From Prunus persica (Eukaryota; Streptophyta; Magnoliopsida; Rosales; Rosaceae), in assembly GCF_000346465.2 (NCBI RefSeq), contig NC_034013.1, positions 3,345,912-3,409,911 of the forward strand: 64,000 nucleotides of DNA, read 5' to 3'. Shown piece by piece: positions 1 to 11,373 of this stretch. The position numbers were made by a program, and so were the translations under genes. The notes beneath the pieces were generated by a model. That model did not search any database. It was not told where the DNA came from and was given only the letters and a program-made list of their open reading frames with translations. Each line of letters starts with the position of its first letter. Position 1 is the stretch's first letter.

Positions 1-520
1 TTCTCGTGGAAAGAAATCGCTCCCACAGAATCAACGTCACAGGACCAACTTAGAAAATTGTATACTTGTCCAAATTCGAACATCTTTAAATTTATAGAAA
101 GCTGGGGATGTCTAGTTTCTTAATATCAAAAGTTCAGAAGAAGAAACAATTGTTAACTTCTCAAACCCTCCTCTCTAAGCTTCAGTCGTCAGTCTGCCTC
201 CAGAAAATCCTTTTTCCCTTTTCCGAACTCCCTTTCCTTTTTGGATGTTTTTTCTCTGTAACCAACTTAGGTAAATCCTATAATGTTCATTTGTAAATGT
301 GTCACCTAATAGGCCAGCCCTAAGCCTAGCACTAAAACCCTAGTTGGCCTCTTAAAACGTATCGGAGGGCCAATCTACTCACACTAACCTTCTTGGCCTT
401 TCGTAAATCAAAGTATCTTGGGCCTAAAAACTTAGAATAAGGTTAAGTTAACCATTATACTCAGCCTTATTCACCAATGTATCATAATATAACATAAATT
501 ATAAGGAGGAAATTGAATTA
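1..520. other. Left edge, no gene recognised
   Basis: I see no supported gene here. Recognisable homology to the MYBBP1A-like pseudogene starts only at about position 540. The short open frames have no recognisable domain. Confidence 0.4.
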
Positions 521-1417
521 AACATGTCGGGCTTACAGCAGAATTCCCCATATTTCCTGAACAATCTGTTCACTACTTTCTGCACTAGGTGGTTCAATAA
601 GCCTGAGCCAAGTTTGAGTGCACCAACAAAACCTGTGGTTTACCTGTGCAATCGAGTCAACCAGAGGCACAAAAACAAAAAGAGAGAGAGAGAGAGGAAA
701 AAAAAAAAAAGTACCGTGCACATCAAATATCATGATTTATAAATCCCAATTTTCATTATGAAACACACATAACTTCCTCCTCAATCAATTAAACTTAAAT
801 GGAAGAAATATCTTTTTGAATTTGTGCTTGCAAAACATCATGCAAGTTGTTTTGTACCCCAGCTAATTTCAATACCGCACACTTGCCTGGATTTTCATAT
901 AGGTAAATTTCTAGCAACGACAGAACACGAAGCTTAAACAGCATGAGGTGGTGATGTGCAGTGTCAGCCCCAGCTACATTCTTTTTCGCTTTGCATATCT
1001 GGGCTGGATCAGCATTCATTTGGAACACTATCATCATCCCATCCTCCATCAGAATCATCAGAAGCTTCAGGAATTTCTTTGATAACTTCCTCAACTGCAT
1101 CAATAGCCTCAGAGTCATCCGACTGTTCATCACTCTCACCTGTTTCACATGTCTCAGCATCAATGGCCTCATCTTCTTCAATGTTAATAAAATCATCGTC
1201 ATTGTCGTCGTCAATAATGTTGTCCCTATCAGCCTCTTATGTCTAGTAGGGGTGGCATTTTAAACCGAAAAACCGCAAAAACCAACCGATATTTTACCGC
1301 AATAAAACCGCAATCGCGGCAAACCGAACCGCAATCGCGGTATTAAGAACCGAACCGCATTTACGGTTGCGGTTGCGGTATTTGATTTTCAAAATTTGCG
1401 GTTACCGCAAACCGCAA

Positions 1418-1439
1418 AGTATAGCCGCACGGCTATACT
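1418..1439. repeat. 22-bp palindrome, copy 1
   Basis: A perfect inverted repeat with 10-bp arms AGTATAGCCG and CGGCTATACT around CA. It lies inside the hAT element, between the left subterminal repeats and the transposase exon. Three near-identical modules occur at 9951-10104. Confidence 0.85.
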
Positions 1440-1479
1440 CTATGAATAATTAAGTAAAATTGTAAACCCTTCTCTTCTC

Positions 1480-1899
1480 TTGAATTGGTGGAAAGGGAAC
1501 CAAACAAGATATCCTATTCTTTCACAAGTTGCCAAGGATATCTTTGCAATTCCAAGTTCTACGGTTGCTAGTGAAAATGCTTTTAGCCTAGGCAAGAGGA
1601 TTGTGGATCCTTTTAGAAGCTCTTTGCATCCTAAAATGGTAGAGGCATTAGTGTGTACTAGTGATTGGCTTAGAGCGGACGAATTTTCCTTTTACAAGGA
1701 ACCAACAGATGATGAGGTTGAATTCTACAAGGAAATGGAAGATATGACAACTTGTAAGTAATTAGTTTATTTATGCTAATGTTATTTATGCTTCTTCTTA
1801 TAATAAAATGTACTAAACTATGTTGTTTTATTTGTAGATAGCATTGGTGCTCAAACAACACAAAGGGGTTCTTCAAATCCACTCACCACCAACACTTGA
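1480..1899 (+). pseudogene. hAT transposase C-terminal (dimerisation) fragment
   Basis: The frame encodes WWKGN, then YPILSQVAKDIFAIPSSTVA, SENAFSLGKRIVDPFRSSLH and ALVCTSDWLRADE. This is the hallmark of the hAT dimerisation domain (NWW...YP.LS..A.D.L.IP.S...SE..FS..). Splicing at a GTAAGT donor (exon end 1753) to a TTTGTAG acceptor (exon start 1838) gives a short extra exon ending at the TGA at 1897-1899. The DDE catalytic core and the BED zinc finger are absent from the element, so it cannot transpose by itself. Confidence 0.8.
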
Positions 1900-3189
1900 G
1901 TTTGTAACATTGGTGTATTGCATTTTTCCTTTTAGTTTGTAACTTTAATTAACTGTTAATTGGATTTTTCTTTTTGGTTGTAACTTTAATTCATTTTGCT
2001 TTTGGTTTGTAAATTTAAAGGATTTGGAATTGGAATGCTTGAGAAGTTTAACTTTAATTGGAATGTTTGGAATTGTAACTTTAATTTTCTTAGGTTGTAA
2101 ATGCTTGAGAATTGGAATCGATTGTGAATTTATATATGCTTGAGAAATTGAGGTTGTGTATTTATTTATTTGGGTTGTAAATTTATATTTTTGTGAATGC
2201 TTGAGAATTTGCGGTTTTAAACCGCAAATTCGCGGTAACCGACCGCATTTTTGCGGTTTACCGCAATGCGGTAAACCGCAAAACGCGGTCGGTTTGCGGT
2301 TTCAAAAATCACCAAACCGCAAATAGTCGGTTGGTTTGCGGTTTGAGTAAAAATTCGCGGTTACCGAACCGCAACCACCCCTAATGTCTAGCATGTTTCA
2401 AGTTCTTCTTAATGACCATCAACATCCGCAACAGACCATCAGCCGTGATATCATCGCAGAAGTATTTAAAAACCTACCACAAATGCCAGATAAAGTCATG
2501 TAAATTTTAGCTTGAAATAGCTTTGCTTGGAAAAGTGACACTTTTGATAAGTGCCCACATCTATGTATAGACAGACACAGGAGAAATCTAAAATAGATAC
2601 ATTGGCAGTTCATCGAAGTATCTTTATCTAATAATGTTGCTCCAGCATGAAATCTACTAATCTAGCATCAGCTGAGTGAACTAAAAAGCCCAACTAATTA
2701 AAGTACAGAATTAGAAGGAAAAACAACAGTCAAGTATCAGTGGCAGTGCATGATTATTAATCAGAGAAGAATTGCCAACCTAGATATTAAAAAATTTCAC
2801 AACATTGTAACATCAAATCAATGACAATGATCATAGAAGTGGGCTTGCATTTCAGGCATAGCTGTTTGGGCCAAAATTCTGTACGCCAGCCTATTTTTGT
2901 CGAGAGGCCTATGAACCGAACATTTAGGCTTTCGTCTACAAGAATCAAAAGGAAAGAACCAAAACACTAGAGAAGCCAGACCTTTTTCAACAAATTACAA
3001 AAATAGCCATGATCTGAAATAAATAAAATACCACTATTGACAATGAAAAAAAACTGATACACACAGTTTTGATAAAAGCCCAGCTTCTGAGAAAATCTCA
3101 CAACTTGGTCTCTATCCCAAAAAGGCAAAAACAACAGATCTTTTTCTCAAGAAAACTCCCACGTGACTTCCTGATTATTGAAAAGTCAA

Positions 3190-3304
3190 AATTTTCAACT
3201 ATCACAGAGGAGTTGATAGGAAGTTAATGAAGGCATGTCTTACAGGAGGACTTCTCCATTTTTGCAGCCAAAGGAAGAAGATCAAAATTCCTTTATATAT
3301 ATAT

Positions 3305-3349
<45 letters not shown>

Positions 3350-4660
3350 CTACAACAAAGCAGGTGACCTTTCCAAGAGATAAGTAGGGAGCAAGGGAGT
3401 TGTTCAATAGGAAAAGCAAACTGACCAGCATGGTAGATTGTGTTCTTTCTCTTTGCAAGGAACAAACAAAGAACAAAGAGAGTTGGTCTTTCTTTCAGAA
3501 AAGCAAGGAAAAGACCTCCATGAAAGTTGATTGTTGATGGCTCTTCTCTGCCAAAATAAATAGCTTCCTTACTTTATGATATTGAAAAGAGAAAAGATCT
3601 TTTAAAGATTTGCCTCTCATTTTTAAAGATTAAAAAACCCTCCACTCCAGCATTTCCTATAAATATGAGAGGAGGTGAACAGATCAAAGGATATCCAAAA
3701 AATCAACAAGACAAAAACTCTCGAAGTCATAACTGACAAACTCAAAATGATCAATTGATCTCAAAAGCCTTCAAACACTGAAGTGACCAAAGCTCATCGA
3801 GCCACAAGAAACAAATCAGTTAGAATTCAAATCTCTGTTTTCGGTTCAGTTCAGAGAAACAGTTTTACAAAGTGAGATTTCTCTCGTTACAAATTTGGTT
3901 CAGCACAAAGCCAAGTCAAGTAGAGTCAGGGTTTTTCACAAATATGAAAACCTCAACAAATTTACAGAAAGCCTTGGTCAAGCAAAACAAGCACCATAGC
4001 GCAGCTCCAGCTCAGTGACCATCAAGCTAGCCACTTCTATCCCCTCCAGACTGGAAAGGCCTCAGTTCTGCCCGTTCAACAAGCCTTCCATGGCTCGAAA
4101 TAAATTGAAGCTCTGCCAAACTCAAACGTTGTTATCGATTTCCAGCTGAAACTCATCAGTTGAAGGTGTTGACGATCCAATCCATCACAGACACAGCCAA
4201 TCCAACCCATTTCAGAAACAACTACTCAGGCAGAAGTCGAAGTCCAACGCTCTGTTGTCTTTTCTGGAGTTGGCTTTTCCTCTTTTTGAGTCTTGTAATA
4301 GGCAGTTTTGCCTAAACAGTTCATTTTCTTTTCATATATTCTGGCAAGAACTACCAATTTTGTAATGTGAAAAATTGTGAAGTCCTTACCATTCTGAGGC
4401 AAGAAAAGAATTTACTTGGGAGATATTCCTCACCCAAATTCACAATTGCTTGTTTAAAAGTCAGTAACTTGGGGTGCAAGTTATCTATTTTTTAAAAGTC
4501 TGCTACGGTCTTGAACTACTAGTAGTGGCACGCTCACGCACAAAAGAAAGTTGACTTGTTGACCACCAATGATTGTCAAGCCAATGGGGAACTTTACCCT
4601 ACCATCATAGGATTAAAATCAAAACGAGTGAACAATAGCATAAATGTAAAATCATTTAAA
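3190..4660. other. Long non-coding stretch in pseudogene intron, LTR-like but unproven
   Basis: About 2.2 kb separates two exon remnants of the MYBBP1A-like pseudogene. The stretch has a TATA-like CTATAAATATGAGAGGAGG near 3658, followed by an A/C-rich leader and later a T-rich, possibly polyadenylation-like zone near 4300-4380. This order recalls a solo LTR or pararetrovirus-type promoter. I could not find paired termini or a target duplication and see no coding frame, so this is only a suggestion. Confidence 0.2.
3307..3347. repeat. (AG)n microsatellite
   Basis: About 20 uninterrupted AG dinucleotides, preceded by a short AT run. Confidence 0.95.
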
Positions 4661-7127
4661 AGCCACAAGCCCAAAATCACACCAGCTCAATAGAAGTTCG
4701 CATAGGAGCTGACGACTGTGGCAGCAATGAAAGCAATGTATCCACAAGAACATCCATTGTTACTGCAGGTGCATCATCACCATCTAAACCATCTTCTCCA
4801 GGAGAATCAAGGAGATCAGGGAAAGGTTTCTTACAGCATATAATAAGCTCAGAGACTGCGTGTAAGTATTCCCTTGGTCAAAGGAGCATTTGCAAAAGCA
4901 ACTGGATGAGCATCTTAATGCATGCAAGTTGCAACCTATTTGCATCACCACTAAGCCCACAATTCCTTTCCTGCCATCGAAGAATTTAAGAATTTGTATG
5001 TCATGTCAAAGAGCATACAAAAGCAGATATAACAACCAAGCAACCGAAAGACTGAACTAAAAGTAATTAATAGGCTTTCATCTGAAACTTCAGTTCAAAG
5101 TAGTTCAACAGAACATGTCTTAGAAGGCTAGAAGACACAATTTACAAGACCACAGAACAAGGGATCAGTAAGTTGTCTTACATCAGAATCAAACCTACCC
5201 TAAAATGAATGAAATTGTTTTGCCTTTATTAGGAAAATAAACCATTGGAAACACCCTCCCCTGATTCTAAACCTCACTCATTTCAAAGTTTTTTGTTAAA
5301 TTGTGGTCTGATTCACTTCATCCAATCTAAAATTTGAAACAGACCTTGAAATTCAAAATGGATTGGGATGCTCATAAACCTGAAAAAGACCACAGAAAGT
5401 ACCTCTCTTGAAAGTGAAGTTTCCATTGCTTGCAATTTTTTCAGTGTCTTATTCCTCCGTTTCCAAATGCCGAAAGAGAGAAATTGAAGGAATATTGCAC
5501 AAAGTGCTAAGAAACCGGATAAAGTACGAGCCAACATCATTTGGCTCAAGGAAATTTGGCAAAGCACGAGGCCCCTCTCCTTTCTGAGCATTTGCCAACA
5601 ATAACTGGAGCTACTCAATACAAATCCTGCAAAGAGCACTCAAGGCGGCTGCTTTCGGACACCTAAATTTCTCTTGTAAGTCAAAGGATGTCAGTTCAGT
5701 GCGAAGAGATGCAGTGAACAATCCCTGAACTGCTAGAAACTTCAAAATTTATTTTTGAACCCGAAACTTTGCTCCTATATCCAGCTTCAAAATTTTCAAC
5801 ATACCGGGGAGGGATTCCACAATCCATGTTATTAAAAAAAATAATAATAAATATCAGAATTTCCCATGGTTCCATGTGAATCCTTGTCTTCAACAGAACC
5901 TATTCTAAATTGTCATCTGTTTGTTTGGCTCTAATCTGAAGGTTCCTCAGAAGCATGACTTTCATCCACAAACATGTTCAGCATGCAACCAGATTCAGTT
6001 CTGAAATCTGCCATTAAATCCTTGACTGTTTTTGTTAGTATAATGCAATCAAATTTATCATTGCTGTGCTTCTGTAAAGCCACAATGACAGAGACCCTTC
6101 TCACATCATTGTTCCCAACCCAATCAGATAAATTTTTAAGAAAATGTTGCACCACTTTATAGAGCCAAGAATCCTTCGTAGAAAGTACATCAATCATGCA
6201 CTGAACAAGTTTGGCAGACAGACTAATCGGAATAAAAGATGCATGCAGGCAAGGAAGGAGAAGAAGCAGAACATCAAAGGCCAAGTGTTTGCGGTCATGA
6301 GATGATGGGAGAAGGGATCCCTCAATAATCACCTCGCAGAAGCACTGGAAGTTCTTTGCAATCTCTTCGACAGAAAAGCTAGAATTCCAATTCTTTTTAT
6401 GCTTCGTTAAGGAATTTGAAACAGACATTGCATCTTCAGCCTGCAAAACTCTATCAGGTAAAAGAATGTTTACCAGAACAGGCCACACATTGTGTACACG
6501 AGGCTGACAAAAAGTTAATTCCTGCCATTTAAAAAAAAACAATGATCAGGACTTGTTTTTGTTAAAAGTTATAATTTCCCCAATAGTGATATCTACACCA
6601 TGCACGTGTATGGATCACAGCAACAAAACCCACACCACCTTCAAGCAATTAGGAAGAGAAGCCAGATGGTCAGCAGAAAAATTTTTGTCGGGACTGAATG
6701 GATCTGGCAAAAGTTTCCCAAATCTTGCACTGTCAGCAGAAACTTTTTCTCTGATTTTCAGAGCCAGAAGCAATGCATCAGGATTTCCAACTTCAATAGC
6801 TCCTTCAAAACACTCATGAAGTCCATGGTTCAGCAAGACTTCTGAGTGCAACTGCAAAAATAGAATACGCAAAACTAAAAGTATTAGGACATGATGATGA
6901 CTTAATGACCTATCTATTTAAAATCCAATCTAATCTGTTAAAAAAATTAAACGGAAGGAGCCAAAACTAAGCAATGGAAACAGAACCAAGAACGCCATAT
7001 CTCTGCACATAAAAAGACACATTCCAGAAGGATAAAAGCTTCAATCCCTCAACATGGTGGCATGATACAAGTGCAACAATTTTTCACAGGCAATTTTGCA
7101 TACAGAGATTTATTTCTCTCTGGCTAT

Positions 7128-7200
7128 ATATTTTTTTTTGGGTGAGATAGGGGCCAAAAAGGCCAGAACAAAAAGAACTAAACAGCCACTACTCTAGGCT
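7128..7200 (-). mobile_element. Possible LINE 3' tail
   Basis: On the minus strand a 'GGCC...TTTGGCCCC' stretch runs into a 9-base A tract. It resembles the end of the LINE near 11320-11350, where a GGCCTCC-type motif precedes poly(A). A short 5'-truncated LINE insertion would explain it. No coding part remains. Confidence 0.3.
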
Positions 7201-8216
7201 CTCTCTGACTATATTTGAATAAAGAATGGTTTCATTTTTCTGGGAAGCCTTCTAGTTCTTATCATTTACAAGAGTTGAACTTTATTAAGCTACAAGCATA
7301 AAAGTCCAGTTAGAGAGGACAAAGAACAGAGATTCACAATCAAGCTGTACAACGTAGACTTCATAACATAGAACACACCAGTTGAAACCAGTGCTGCAGA
7401 TGCTGTCTAAATTCTACATTATTAACCAATCCTCGTACCAAAGCATGATTTATAGTCAAGTACCAAATTTTGGGTACAAAATTGTCTTGAGAAGGTGTTG
7501 TACAAAGGAAGGCCATATTTAGAAGTACATAATCACAAGAAATACAATTTATTTTACAGTTAATATTATCAGTGGTGAATATTTTAATAAAACAACGTAG
7601 GTGCTGTTATAAATAATGCAACTAACATATGAAGTCTGCAATTGTGAGTGAAAGCAAATGAGGACGACCTTCAACACCAATAATGATAAGAAATAAAAAA
7701 GACACAATTTTAATTGCTTCTTCTCTCTTCTAAAATAATTGGATATCAAGAAACAGTAGATTAGTCTACGAACATGTGCCATAAACAACATGGCACTCAG
7801 TGATTAAGTGCCCAAGTCCAAGAGGAAATAATCAAGATAATCACATTTAACGAGCATTATTCGGAAAACAATAATTCATTTTTAATTATGTATTGTATGA
7901 ATAAATTGTACAATTATATATGGCTGTTCTTTTATGATTTTTGATGTATCATGATTAAGTAAAAATTTATTTTATAAATAATATATAAATGATGAGTTTT
8001 AATAAAAATAAGACCTTCCGCCTTTATATATATAGATAAAAAAAAATTGAGCGTAATTAAAAGTCCGTTGAATACGACCTTAATAAACCTGAATACGACG
8101 TTATAGAGTAATGTTGAATCATACAACACGATTAACTAAATGAGTAGGGTCCCGTAGTTGCATTCGCCATTCAAATCTCACTATCTACTGCATATGGTTC
8201 AACCCAATTACATCTA

Positions 8217-8843
8217 GTAATAAATCTTCATTGTCTTTCGGAAGAGCCATTTGAACAAATCAAATTTGTTGCTTCTCTAGATTTTGTTTCACTTTTAGGA
8301 CAATATTTTTTAAAGGACCGTGAAGAAAAAACTAAAAACCCCAAGTTCTATTTAATTATGATGAATTTTTTATTTTTTATATTTGTATAATTATTACAAG
8401 CTTTAAACAGTTTATAAAATATGGAATAAATCATATATTACAATGATCGTTTAAAAAAAAATAAGGTTTATCATGCAAGATTTTTCTAAAGCACCTAAGA
8501 AAATGTACTTAATTATTTTTACGCCATCGCAGAATAGAAACAATACTAGTCTCTCCAATCACGAGTCTTTTGCCTCCACACACATCTCGAGTTACAACTA
8601 ATTGTTCAAAACTAAAGAGAATTGGAAATCTGTCATGTCCATAAACAGTGATTAGAGAGGTGAATGAACACAATCATTTTCTTTTTAAAGTCTATTTAAA
8701 ACAACAGAACTGACCAAAAAAAGAATAACGAAGAAAAGTCTTTTCTGTTTGGTTGATGAGAAAAGTAATGGTTCAGGCAACTAATAAATCTTCATTGTCT
8801 TTCGAAAAAACCATTGAACAAATCAAATTTGTCTGCTTCACTA
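8217..8843 (+). repeat. Pair of about 60-bp direct repeats
   Basis: Both 8217-8281 and 8780-8843 contain TAATAAATCTTCATTGTCTT followed by a shared CATT...GAACAAATCAAATTTGT segment, with a few differences. They lie about 560 bp apart. The pair may be ends of an old insertion or a local duplication; no terminal signature decides. Confidence 0.6.
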
Positions 8844-9427
8844 GCAAATACCAATTATTTTTTTTTGGCTTTCATCCGGCAAATAACTTCTTTTGTTTTG
8901 CCTTCATCTAGCAAATAACATGTTGAATGTGATGGTATAAGGCTTCAAGTTCCAAGTACTTGGCTAGACCTGCTGTAGCCAACACAAATAGAAGTGAAAG
9001 ATGTCGCGTTTATATACAACTCTACAACAGGAGCCAAGAATAATAAATTTGCCGAATACTTTGTTGTCTTTTTTCTTTGTAGGATGTCATTACGAAAAAA
9101 AGAAAATTAATGGGTTCCTTATGGTTACATGTCCATGGTTTCGAGTCAGGATTTCTTGTGTGTAGAGACCTCTCACAAAATATCTATATAAAAATTTTGA
9201 ACTCATAATACATGCAAAAATTAACCAGGAGGATGAAAATATTATATATATATATGTATCACATAATTGTTGGACCTCCTACAACTTGCTTAATTTATTT
9301 CTCTTCTCTCCTGAGAACTTATTTCTCGATTGTTGTGGGAAGTTTGAATGAAATTCAATGACTTTTGTCCTACATTGGTATAAAGAAGAAAAAGTGAGGT
9401 CTTTATAAATGTGGTAGCCCCACACAA

Positions 9428-10425
9428 GGTAATTGGAAGTTGGGCCAAGTGGAAGACAATTGGGCTTCAAATTCAACTTGGGCATTGAATATGTAATATT
9501 TAATATTTAATTATCAAAAAGATTAATTATTTAGTTTCGAATTAATAATTTTTTTTAAATTAATTCAGATTAGTTTAATTAATTTCACTGGGGGGACCCT
9601 ATTTTGTTTTCATTTTTATTTTTAATAATAAATAGTATAACATATTGCCGTTTAGTAATCGTGTTATACACATACATACGTATTTTTCAACAATACTTCC
9701 ATTTTTCGTACACAAGGAAAACATACAATACACGTGTGTGCGGATTTTTCATGTTTAATACACGTGTTTTTACAAAATTGTCAACAATACACACAATTTT
9801 ACATATTATTGAATAAAAATAATATATATCGAAATATTATATAGTGGCCGAACTTTATGATCATTCATATGCTTGGTAGTAAGGTAAGTTAGCCTAAGGA
9901 AAAAGAAGAAATCGATTCATACCCACTCTTGAATATGATAAATTTCAAGAGTATAGTCGGCCGGCTATACTTTATTTTTTGACCTTTTTGTTTTTACGAA
10001 ACAGTAGTCATGCTAATTTTCTTTTAATAAATAGTATAGCAGCACGGCTATACTGGATTTTTTGAAAGTTTCTTTGAAAAATAGTACAGCCGCACGGCTA
10101 TACTATTAAAATACTTTGGAAGTTGGGCCACGCTAAGTAATTGGAAGTTGGCCCACACAAGGCATTTAGAAGTTGGACCAAAGGGAAGCCGATTGAGCTT
10201 CAAATTCAACTTGGGCATTGAATATATAATATTTAATATTTAATCATAAAAAAGAAAGATAGCCTTGGACCTTGGAGCACTTGAGCATTTAAGATTTAAA
10301 TTCATTATTTAGTTTTGAATTAATAAATTTTTTTCTTTTTTAATTAATTCAGATAGTTTAATTAATTTCACCGAGGGCCTATTTTGTTTTTATCTTTATT
10401 TTTAATAATAAATAGTATAGGAATG
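9428..10425 (+). repeat. Diverged direct repeats flanking palindrome cluster
   Basis: Copy 1 (about 9428-9641) and copy 2 (about 10135-10421) share TAATTGGAAGTTGG, CTTCAAATTCAACTTGGGCA, the stretch TATAATATTTAATATTTAAT, and an end TTTTTAATAATAAATAGTAT. A partial third copy of the AT-rich core is at about 15058-15165. The interval between copies 1 and 2 holds three 22-bp palindromes. They could be old LTRs or halves of one transposon; I see no coding sequence. Confidence 0.6.
9951..10104. repeat. Cluster of three 22-bp palindromes
   Basis: Modules at 9951-9972, 10033-10054 and 10083-10104 each have arms close to AGTATAGCCG / CGGCTATACT with a 2-base centre (GC, CA, CA). Each differs from the perfect form at one arm position. 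Spacing between starts is 82 and 50 bp. A fourth, perfect copy is at 1418-1439. The flanks include AATA or TAATAAAT sequence. Confidence 0.85.
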
Positions 10426-10678
10426 GTACTTACTAAAATAGTTAAACCTAACACAAACCCTTGTCTTGCGCACTGCAAAAGCAATACAAACCATGCATAT
10501 AACAAAATTTAGTCAAACAAGTTGCATTAGAAATTAGCCTCTCAATTTTATTTCAATAAAATGAAAATTGCGAACATAAACTTATAAAGACATGCATTCG
10601 TATTTAAAATCATGCACCATTGCAGGATGTTCGAAGATGAAATAAATTCAACAAAATTTATGGATTACAAGTAGTATC

Positions 10679-10954
10679 TGTTGACGAGTCCTTACTTAGT
10701 TAAGATTTTGGTTCCTTACTATGTTAGAATTTTGGTTAATTACCCATTTATCTAGTCCTATTATAATTGAGATTTATTTCTTATTGTAATTTATATTTAT
10801 TTCCTATTAGATATATTTCATATTTTATTTAGGATTAACACCTCTTTGTACTTGTATAAATACTTCAATATTGGAGAAGAATAATAATATGAGTGAATCT
10901 GAGCAGATCTGAATATTTACCCTACTTTGTTTGACATGGTATCAGAGCCAGGTT
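10679..10954 (+). mobile_element. Ty1-copia LTR followed by primer-binding site
   Basis: A block of about 258 bp begins TGTTGACGAG and ends TTTGACA at 10936. It contains TATAAATAC near 10855. It is followed directly by TGGTATCAGAGCCAGG, the initiator-methionine tRNA primer-binding site typical of plant Ty1-copia elements. Only about 60 bp of internal sequence remains before an unrelated hAT-type end starts at 11012, so the element is truncated. No gag or pol is present. Confidence 0.8.
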
Positions 10955-11011
10955 CCTAACCTGTGATAACCTATGCCAAATTAAGAGTCGTTGGCACTCC
11001 TCATTCCTAAC

Positions 11012-11115
11012 TAGGGGTGGGCACGGTTCGGTTTGGACCGGTTTTTGTCTCAAATTAGAACCGATCCGGTACTATTCATCTGGTTTCTAAAAGAGCCGTT
11101 AAGTCTAAATAAAAT
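11012..11115 (+). mobile_element. Orphan hAT-type left end
   Basis: TAGGGGTGGGCACGGTTCGG, followed by CGG/CCGG-rich subterminal motifs, matches the hAT termini found elsewhere in this window. I found no matching right end or 8-bp target duplication, so it is probably truncated by the LINE at 11320 onward. Confidence 0.5.
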
Positions 11116-11373
11116 TAAAAATTAAAAACAAATAATATAAAATAATAAAACAGCCACTGAACCTCAGCAACCACCTATGGCCCAACCCACCTCACAACAC
11201 TGGCGGTAACCCTGTCCTTCTTCACCAACAGCCAGCCTCTCCTCCTTTCTCTCCCTCTCTTTCTCTCTTTTCCCTCTTGTGTCCTCTATCTCTTTGCCCA
11301 ACTTCATGCTCAATTGAAATTTTTTTTTTCAATTACAAGGAGGCCGAAGCCAAGACTAAATAAGAAGAAAAAA

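Larger units (their letters stand above)
1247..2383. mobile_element. hAT-family element with 8-bp TSD
   Basis: The left end reads TAGGGGTGGCA and the right end CCACCCCTA, short inverted termini of the plant hAT type. The 8-bp sequence ATGTCTAG flanks both sides (1239-1246 and 2384-2391) as a perfect target-site duplication. Subterminal regions (about 1260-1415 and 2210-2375) are packed with ACCGCA/TGCGGT motifs in both orientations, typical transposase-binding clusters of hAT elements. The 1137-bp body keeps only the C-terminal dimerisation exon of a transposase, so this is an internally deleted, non-autonomous copy. It sits inside an exon of the MYBBP1A-like pseudogene. Confidence 0.9.
524..6872 (-). 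pseudogene. MYBBP1A / DNA polymerase V-like C-terminal pseudogene
   Basis: Minus-strand exon remnants match the C-terminal half of the plant MYBBP1A-like (DNA polymerase V/phi) family, nucleolar proteins linked to rRNA transcription. In transcript order: 6870-6619 (VLLNHGLHECFEGAIEVGNP), 6520-5931 (VHNVWPVLVNILLPD, then FCEVIIEGSLLPSSHDRKHL), 5880-5415, about 4980-4690 (LLSLLPQSSAPMRTSIEL), about 2490-2392 (GLLRMLMVIKKNLKHARH), an acidic exon plus FKLRVLSLLEIYLYENPGK at 1238-850, and a tail near 590-540 (SSEQIVQEIWGIL). Nonsense codons interrupt the frame at 5931-5933 (TAG), 5749-5751 (TAA), 5611-5613 (TAG) and 5449-5451 (TAA). A small frameshift lies next to the last one. A hAT element splits the acidic exon at 1247-2383. 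The N-terminal half was not found above 6872. Family assignment is by recalled similarity; the breaks are read directly. Confidence 0.8.
6880..9280. other. AT-rich intergenic DNA, no gene
   Basis: I see no coding region here. The upstream half of the MYBBP1A-like gene would be expected here and is not recognisable. A possible LINE tail lies at 7128-7200. A repeated block of about 60 bp is listed separately. Confidence 0.5.

Noticed and set aside
795..1246. Overlapping frames on both strands that look like separate proteins
   Set aside because: They are shadows of the acidic MYBBP1A-like exon. The family peptide (FKLRVLSLLEIYLYENPGK) is on the minus strand and the rest is low-complexity by-product.
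3280..3350. AT plus AG repeat as a CRISPR-like or regulatory array
   Set aside because: Simple microsatellite; no spacers. No CRISPR array is expected or seen in this plant DNA.
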